Positions 37,068-40,442 of a stretch of DNA of 40,442 nt are shown here, in pieces. A program made the translations under genes and the position numbers. Below the pieces are notes generated by a model that ran no database searches, was not told where the DNA came from, and saw only the letters and a program-made list of their open reading frames with translations. The stretch spans positions 1 to 40,442 of the forward strand of contig VGUJ01000015.1 in assembly GCA_016874235.1 (NCBI GenBank). Reading direction: 5' to 3'. Every line of letters begins with the position of its first letter. Position 1 is the first letter of the stretch. Source of the stretch: Gammaproteobacteria bacterium (GTDB lineage Bacteria; Pseudomonadota; Gammaproteobacteria; Steroidobacterales; Steroidobacteraceae).

Positions 37068-38042
37068 GTGTCGAAGGCGATCCGCATCCATCGGGCGGGT
37101 GGGCCCGAAGAGATGCGTCTCGAAGAGGTGGACGTTGCCGCGCCGGGTGAGGGCGAGGTTCAAGTTCGCCATACGGCCATCGGCCTCAATTACATCGACG
37201 TTTACGACCGCACCGGACTCTATCCGATGCCCATGCCGGCGGGGCTGGGTCGCGAGGCTGCCGGGGTCATCACGGCGATCGGCCGAAAGGTCAAAGATTT
37301 TCGGATCGGCGACCGAGTCGCCTACGTTCATACGACGACCGGAAGCTACAGCGAGCGACGCAATATTCCTGCGTCACGTCTAGTCAAGCTCCCGCGTTCG
37401 ATCAGCGACGAGCAAGCGGCCGCCATCATGCTCAAGGGGCTCACGGCCGAGTATCTTCTCCGACGAACTTATAAAGTGCAGCGCGGCGACTTCATTCTGG
37501 TGCATGCCGCGGTGGGAGGGGTAGGTCTGCTGCTGTGTCAGTGGGCAAAGGCCATCGGCGCCCGGGTCATCGGTGTCGTGGGTAGCTCGTCAAAAGCCGT
37601 GCTCGCCAAGAAGAACGGATGCAAGCACGTACTCGTCATGGGCCAAGATCCGCTCGTCGAGTCCGTCAAAAAAATCACGAAAGGTGCAGGCGTCAAAGTG
37701 GTCTACGACTCGGTAGGCAAAGATACTTTCATCGACTCACTCGATTGTCTCGCGCCGCTCGGCATGATGGTGAGCTACGGCAATGCCTCGGGACCACCGC
37801 CGGCGATCTCGCCGCTCGAGCTCTCGAAGCGAGGATCGCTGTTTCTCACCCGCCCATCGCTCTTTGCCTACATCGCCAAGCGTGAAGATCTCGATGCAGC
37901 GGCCAAGGCGTTGTTCTCGATGATTTCTTCGAAGAAAGTGCGCCTGCGTATCGGCCAGCGTTATGCGCTGGCCGATGCGGCGCAAGCCCATCGAGATCTC
38001 GAAGCCCGCAAGACTACGGGCTCGACGCTGTTACTTCCCTAA
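37068..38042 (+). CDS. qorA: NADPH:quinone oxidoreductase (zinc-less MDR family)
   Basis: This 324-aa medium-chain reductase uses NADPH to reduce quinones or alkenals. GLNYIDVYDRTGLYP in the N-terminal domain and HAAVGGVGLLLCQWAK in the Rossmann fold (about 145-160) are the QOR signature. The catalytic-zinc ligands of alcohol dehydrogenases are absent. It starts with GTG, directly after the P-II stop, so it is in the same sigma-54 transcript. Confidence 0.9.
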   Translation: MSKAIRIHRAGGPEEMRLEEVDVAAPGEGEVQVRHTAIGLNYIDVYDRTGLYPMPMPAGLGREAAGVITAIGRKVKDFRIGDRVAYVHTTTGSYSERRNIPASRLVKLPRSISDEQAAAIMLKGLTAEYLLRRTYKVQRGDFILVHAAVGGVGLLLCQWAKAIGARVIGVVGSSSKAVLAKKNGCKHVLVMGQDPLVESVKKITKGAGVKVVYDSVGKDTFIDSLDCLAPLGMMVSYGNASGPPPAISPLELSKRGSLFLTRPSLFAYIAKREDLDAAAKALFSMISSKKVRLRIGQRYALADAAQAHRDLEARKTTGSTLLLP

Positions 38043-38063
38043 CGGACCGATGCCCCGAGGGCG

Positions 38064-38741
38064 TCAGCCGCCCGGCTTCAGAACGCCGATCAGCGCCGAG
38101 AGCGCGACGCCCGCCCAGATCGCCAGCACGTACGGACGACACGCGCCCATGCCGTCGATCATCTTTTGATCGCTCTCAGGCGTCGGTCCCGTTGAAGCCA
38201 TTACTTTGAAGCCCTCGATGAAGGGCGGAATCTTCAAGCGGATCATGAAGCCGCAGAAAATCAGGAACGCAAAGATGAGCAGTTTGGCGGCGAGCCAAGG
38301 ATAGGGCTGCAGGGGTCCTGTGACCCAGTGGTATCCGACGGACGACACGAGTGCGACGATCATGAACACGCGGAATCGCTTGTCCCATAGCGCCAGCATT
38401 CTGCCGAAGTCCGTCCCTTCTTTTTTGTGGATGGTGTGCACGACCCAGACCCAGATCGGACCGAGCGCGACGATGGCGATGGTTTGCCACAGCGGATGTT
38501 CGTAGCCGATGAACTCGGCCAGGATGCCGCCTACCGTCAGCATGAGCGCCAGGCAGTAACGCGGCAGCATGTCGAGGTTGATGAAAATCTTGAATGCCGT
38601 GAGTCGCGCCTCACGCGAGAGTTTCGTGTTGGTGACGAACGTGCTCGAGTAGAACACGCCTGCATCGCCGCCAAGCCAATACACGAAGAGCAGGATATGG
38701 AGATACGTGAATATCCCGTGGGCGAGACTGATCTCTTCCAT
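38064..38741 (-). CDS. Hypothetical integral membrane protein, six helices
   Basis: I do not recognise the family by name. The 225-aa protein has about six membrane helices (near 9-30, 60-80, 84-105, 124-146, 150-170, 203-221). The first, HGIFTYLHILLFVYWLGGDAG, has two His and a WxGG-like turn, a pattern seen in haem- or copper-related membrane proteins such as CopD/DUF2269. Whether it binds a metal or haem is not shown. It is convergent with qorA and divergent from mutY, alone in its unit. Confidence 0.75.
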   Translation of the reverse strand: MEEISLAHGIFTYLHILLFVYWLGGDAGVFYSSTFVTNTKLSREARLTAFKIFINLDMLPRYCLALMLTVGGILAEFIGYEHPLWQTIAIVALGPIWVWVVHTIHKKEGTDFGRMLALWDKRFRVFMIVALVSSVGYHWVTGPLQPYPWLAAKLLIFAFLIFCGFMIRLKIPPFIEGFKVMASTGPTPESDQKMIDGMGACRPYVLAIWAGVALSALIGVLKPGG

Positions 38742-38868
38742 TGTCTTGAACCCCCTGAAAAAGCGGGCTTAGCCTAGCATGCAGTACCGAGGGGGTTGCT
38801 CTGGCGGGTGGCGCCGCCACCGACGTCCGGATGGTCTGACCTCAGGTCGGACATCTACAATCTGTTCG

Positions 38869-39966
38869 ATGTATCAGTCCAGCGAACCACCCGAGCCTGC
38901 TGAGATCGGCCCCGCGCTCATCGCATGGCATACGAAGAGCGGTCGCCACGATCTGCCGTGGCAACACGATCGCACACCGTATCGCGTCTGGATCTCGGAG
39001 ATCATGCTGCAACAGACGCAGGTCTCGACAGTGATTCCTTACTTCGAGCGTTTCATGCAGCGCTTTCCCGATGTGATCGCGCTTGCCGATGCGCCGATCG
39101 ACGAGGTACTGCATCTTTGGACAGGCCTTGGTTACTACGCGCGTGCGCGTAATCTTCACTCTGCCGCGAAGCGGATCCGAGACGAGTTCAACGGTCAGTT
39201 TCCGACCGAGTTCGAAGCCGTGACGAGTTTGCCCGGCATCGGACGTTCGACCGCGGGCGCCATTCTTTCTTTGTCGCTCGATGAGAGACACGCGATTCTC
39301 GATGGCAATGTGAAGCGCGTGCTCGCGCGAGTCTTCGGCGTCGAGGGGAGTCCTGCAGAACGACGCGTCGAGCAAGCGTTGTGGCAATGGGCTGAAGCCT
39401 GTACGCCCTCGCAAGAGTCTGCCGTGTATACCCAAGCCATCATGGATCTCGGTGCCACCGTCTGCACTCGCAGTCGTCCCGCCTGTGACGCGTGTCCGCT
39501 CGCGACGGGATGCATCGCGAGACAGAGCGGGCGGCAACATGAGCTTCCGACTCCGAAAGCGCGTAAGCCGCGCGCGCTTCGCCGTAGCGATCAATGTTGG
39601 ATGTTGCTCGCTCAAAATTCAGACGGAGCCGTCTTCCTCGAACGTCGTCCAGAACGCGGTATCTGGGGAGGGTTGTGGTGCCCGCCCGAGTTCAAGACGG
39701 AGTCGGCATGCCTCGCCTATGCGCAACATCATTTTCGCCTCAAGCGCGATCAGACCTTGAATCCTCTCGAGTCGGTGAAGCATGTCTTTACGCATTTCGA
39801 CCTCGAGATTTTTCCGCTGTGGATGCAGGGCTGCGAGCCGACCGCCGTGATGGAGTCACCGCAGTCGCTCTGGTATAACGCGCGTCACCCGGAAGGCGTA
39901 GCGCGTGTAGGCTTGCCTGCGCCGGTCAAGGAATTGCTCGATCGACTCACTGCAGGACACGTTTGA
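38869..39966 (+). CDS. mutY: A/G-specific adenine glycosylase MutY
   Basis: This 365-aa glycosylase removes adenine mispaired with 8-oxoguanine. Catalytic Glu44 ([12 protein letters not shown]) and Asp145 ([10 protein letters not shown]) are present, and the helix-hairpin-helix is [10 protein letters not shown] (121-130). The 4Fe-4S cluster uses Cys199, Cys206, Cys209 and Cys215 (C-x6-C-x2-C-x5-C). The C-terminal NUDIX-like domain, from about 235, recognises 8-oxoG. I start at ATG 38869; the open frame upstream lacks similarity. yggX follows 1 bp after the stop, as in E. coli. It completes an 8-oxoG defence with mutM in this window. Confidence 0.96.
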   Translation: MYQSSEPPEPAEIGPALIAWHTKSGRHDLPWQHDRTPYRVWISEIMLQQTQVSTVIPYFERFMQRFPDVIALADAPIDEVLHLWTGLGYYARARNLHSAAKRIRDEFNGQFPTEFEAVTSLPGIGRSTAGAILSLSLDERHAILDGNVKRVLARVFGVEGSPAERRVEQALWQWAEACTPSQESAVYTQAIMDLGATVCTRSRPACDACPLATGCIARQSGRQHELPTPKARKPRALRRSDQCWMLLAQNSDGAVFLERRPERGIWGGLWCPPEFKTESACLAYAQHHFRLKRDQTLNPLESVKHVFTHFDLEIFPLWMQGCEPTAVMESPQSLWYNARHPEGVARVGLPAPVKELLDRLTAGHV

Positions 39967-39967
39967 T

Positions 39968-40252
39968 ATGACCGACACCCCCGCCGTACGAATGGTTCAG
40001 TGCGTCGTCCTCAAGAAAGAAGCGCCAGGCCTTGAGCGGCCGGTGTATCCGGGTGAGCTCGGTGTACGCATCTGGAGAAGCGTGTCCAAAGAAGGGTGGC
40101 AGCGTTGGGTCGCTCATCAAACCATGCTGATCAACGAATACCGTCTCGTGCCCATCGAGCCCAAAGCCCGAAAATTTCTCGAAGCCGAGATGGAAAAATT
40201 CCTGTTTAGCGACGGCGCCGCCAAGCCTGAGGGCTACGTCGCACCGAACTAG
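39968..40252 (+). CDS. yggX: Fe(II)-trafficking / oxidative-damage protein YggX
   Basis: This 94-aa protein protects iron-sulfur enzymes from oxidative damage. The conserved Cys12 (VQCVVL), VYPGELGVRIW and KEGWQRWVAHQTMLINEYRL match the family throughout. The N-terminus is a few residues longer than in E. coli, so Cys is at 12 instead of 7. It is coupled to mutY, a 4Fe-4S enzyme, by 1 bp. Confidence 0.95.
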   Translation: MTDTPAVRMVQCVVLKKEAPGLERPVYPGELGVRIWRSVSKEGWQRWVAHQTMLINEYRLVPIEPKARKFLEAEMEKFLFSDGAAKPEGYVAPN

Positions 40253-40259
40253 GGCAAAG

Positions 40260-40288
40260 CGCAACCCCTTTCCGATCAATGGGTTGCG
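40260..40288 (+). terminator. Possible terminator hairpin after yggX
   Basis: CGCAACCC (40260-40267) and GGGTTGCG (40281-40288) form an 8-bp stem with a 13-base loop, just after the yggX stop. There is no T-run, so it would be a weak intrinsic terminator or an mRNA-stabilising hairpin. Confidence 0.4.
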
Positions 40289-40299
40289 ATGCTCCGCGC

Positions 40300-40328
40300 T
40301 TGACGGCCGACTAGGGGTCTGGTCCAAT
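40300..40328 (+). promoter_or_regulatory. Promoter of tRNA-Phe
   Basis: TTGACG (40300-40305), 17 bases, then TCCAAT (40323-40328) match the -35 and -10 boxes at five and four of six positions. The next bases, GCGCGTCCCC, form a GC-rich discriminator typical of stringently controlled stable-RNA promoters. A hairpin GGTTAC-N4-GTAACC (40345-40360) lies in the leader. Confidence 0.6.
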
Positions 40329-40362
40329 GCGCGTCCCCATTCGGGGTTACGCTCGTAACCGT

Positions 40363-40438
<76 letters not shown>

Positions 40439-40442
40439 TTTT

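Overview
This window looks like ordinary chromosome from a GC-rich gammaproteobacterium. The evidence is gene content and order: ftsY-ftsE-ftsX-rpoH divergent from rsmD, the block coaD / mutM-rpmG-rpmB-radC / dut, mutY-yggX, a gammaproteobacterial-type gshA, and gltBD. A CIRCE element together with sigma-32 argues against an enteric and for a lineage outside the Enterobacterales, perhaps near Xanthomonadales, Nevskiales or Steroidobacterales. That placement is inference. I see no prophage, insertion sequence, rRNA or CRISPR array. The only accessory-type module is one vapBC toxin-antitoxin pair.

Layout. (1) 1-4224, + strand: the end of a yadG-yadH ABC exporter, a YheT-like hydrolase, a SPOR-domain lipoprotein and an ExeA-like AAA ATPase. 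(2) 8286-4215, - strand: a tightly packed run of five genes (unknown 126-aa protein, Asp/Glu-racemase-fold enzyme, aldo/keto reductase with an export-like leader, YdjM-like membrane protein, nucleoside hydrolase), with a divergent SDR gene. (3) 9118-9837: vapBC with a triple half-site operator. (4) 9897-16068: gltB-gltD, closed by a strong terminator, then a 300-bp stretch I cannot explain. (5) 16367-20026: a 256-aa unknown and an MFS carrier on the - strand, then a histone-deacetylase-fold and hot-dog gene pair on the + strand. (6) 20074-23665: ftsY-ftsE-ftsX followed by rpoH, with a perfect CIRCE operator in front of rpoH. (7) 23700-28222: rsmD, coaD, an AlkA-like glycosylase, mutM, rpmG, rpmB, radC and dut. 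(8) 28229-32273: a FadI-type thiolase and two exported amidohydrolases, one with a damaged metal site. (9) 32413-36516: a Mpo1-like protein with gshA, and on the other strand a ferredoxin-reductase-type flavoprotein coupled to a probably exported isoaspartyl peptidase. (10) 36579-38042: a P-II gene behind a sigma-54 promoter and an NtrC site, then a quinone reductase. (11) 38064-40438: a membrane protein, mutY-yggX and tRNA-Phe.

How the genes work together. gltBD (ammonia assimilation) and the P-II gene (nitrogen sensing) are both here, and the P-II promoter carries the signature of NtrC/sigma-54 control. Genes for DNA-base repair and nucleotide hygiene (mutM, AlkA-like, dut, mutY, radC) lie among ribosomal, CoA and division genes, mostly in the order known from E. 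coli. coaBC, which sits between radC and dut in E. coli, is absent from that position.

The observations most worth checking are the CIRCE element on rpoH, the sigma-54/NtrC control region, the SPOR lipoprotein next to an ExeA/DamX-like ATPase (a possible split DamX), the active-site changes in the racemase-fold enzyme, VapC and one amidohydrolase, and the unexplained interval after gltD. I did not find a wholly new multi-gene system.
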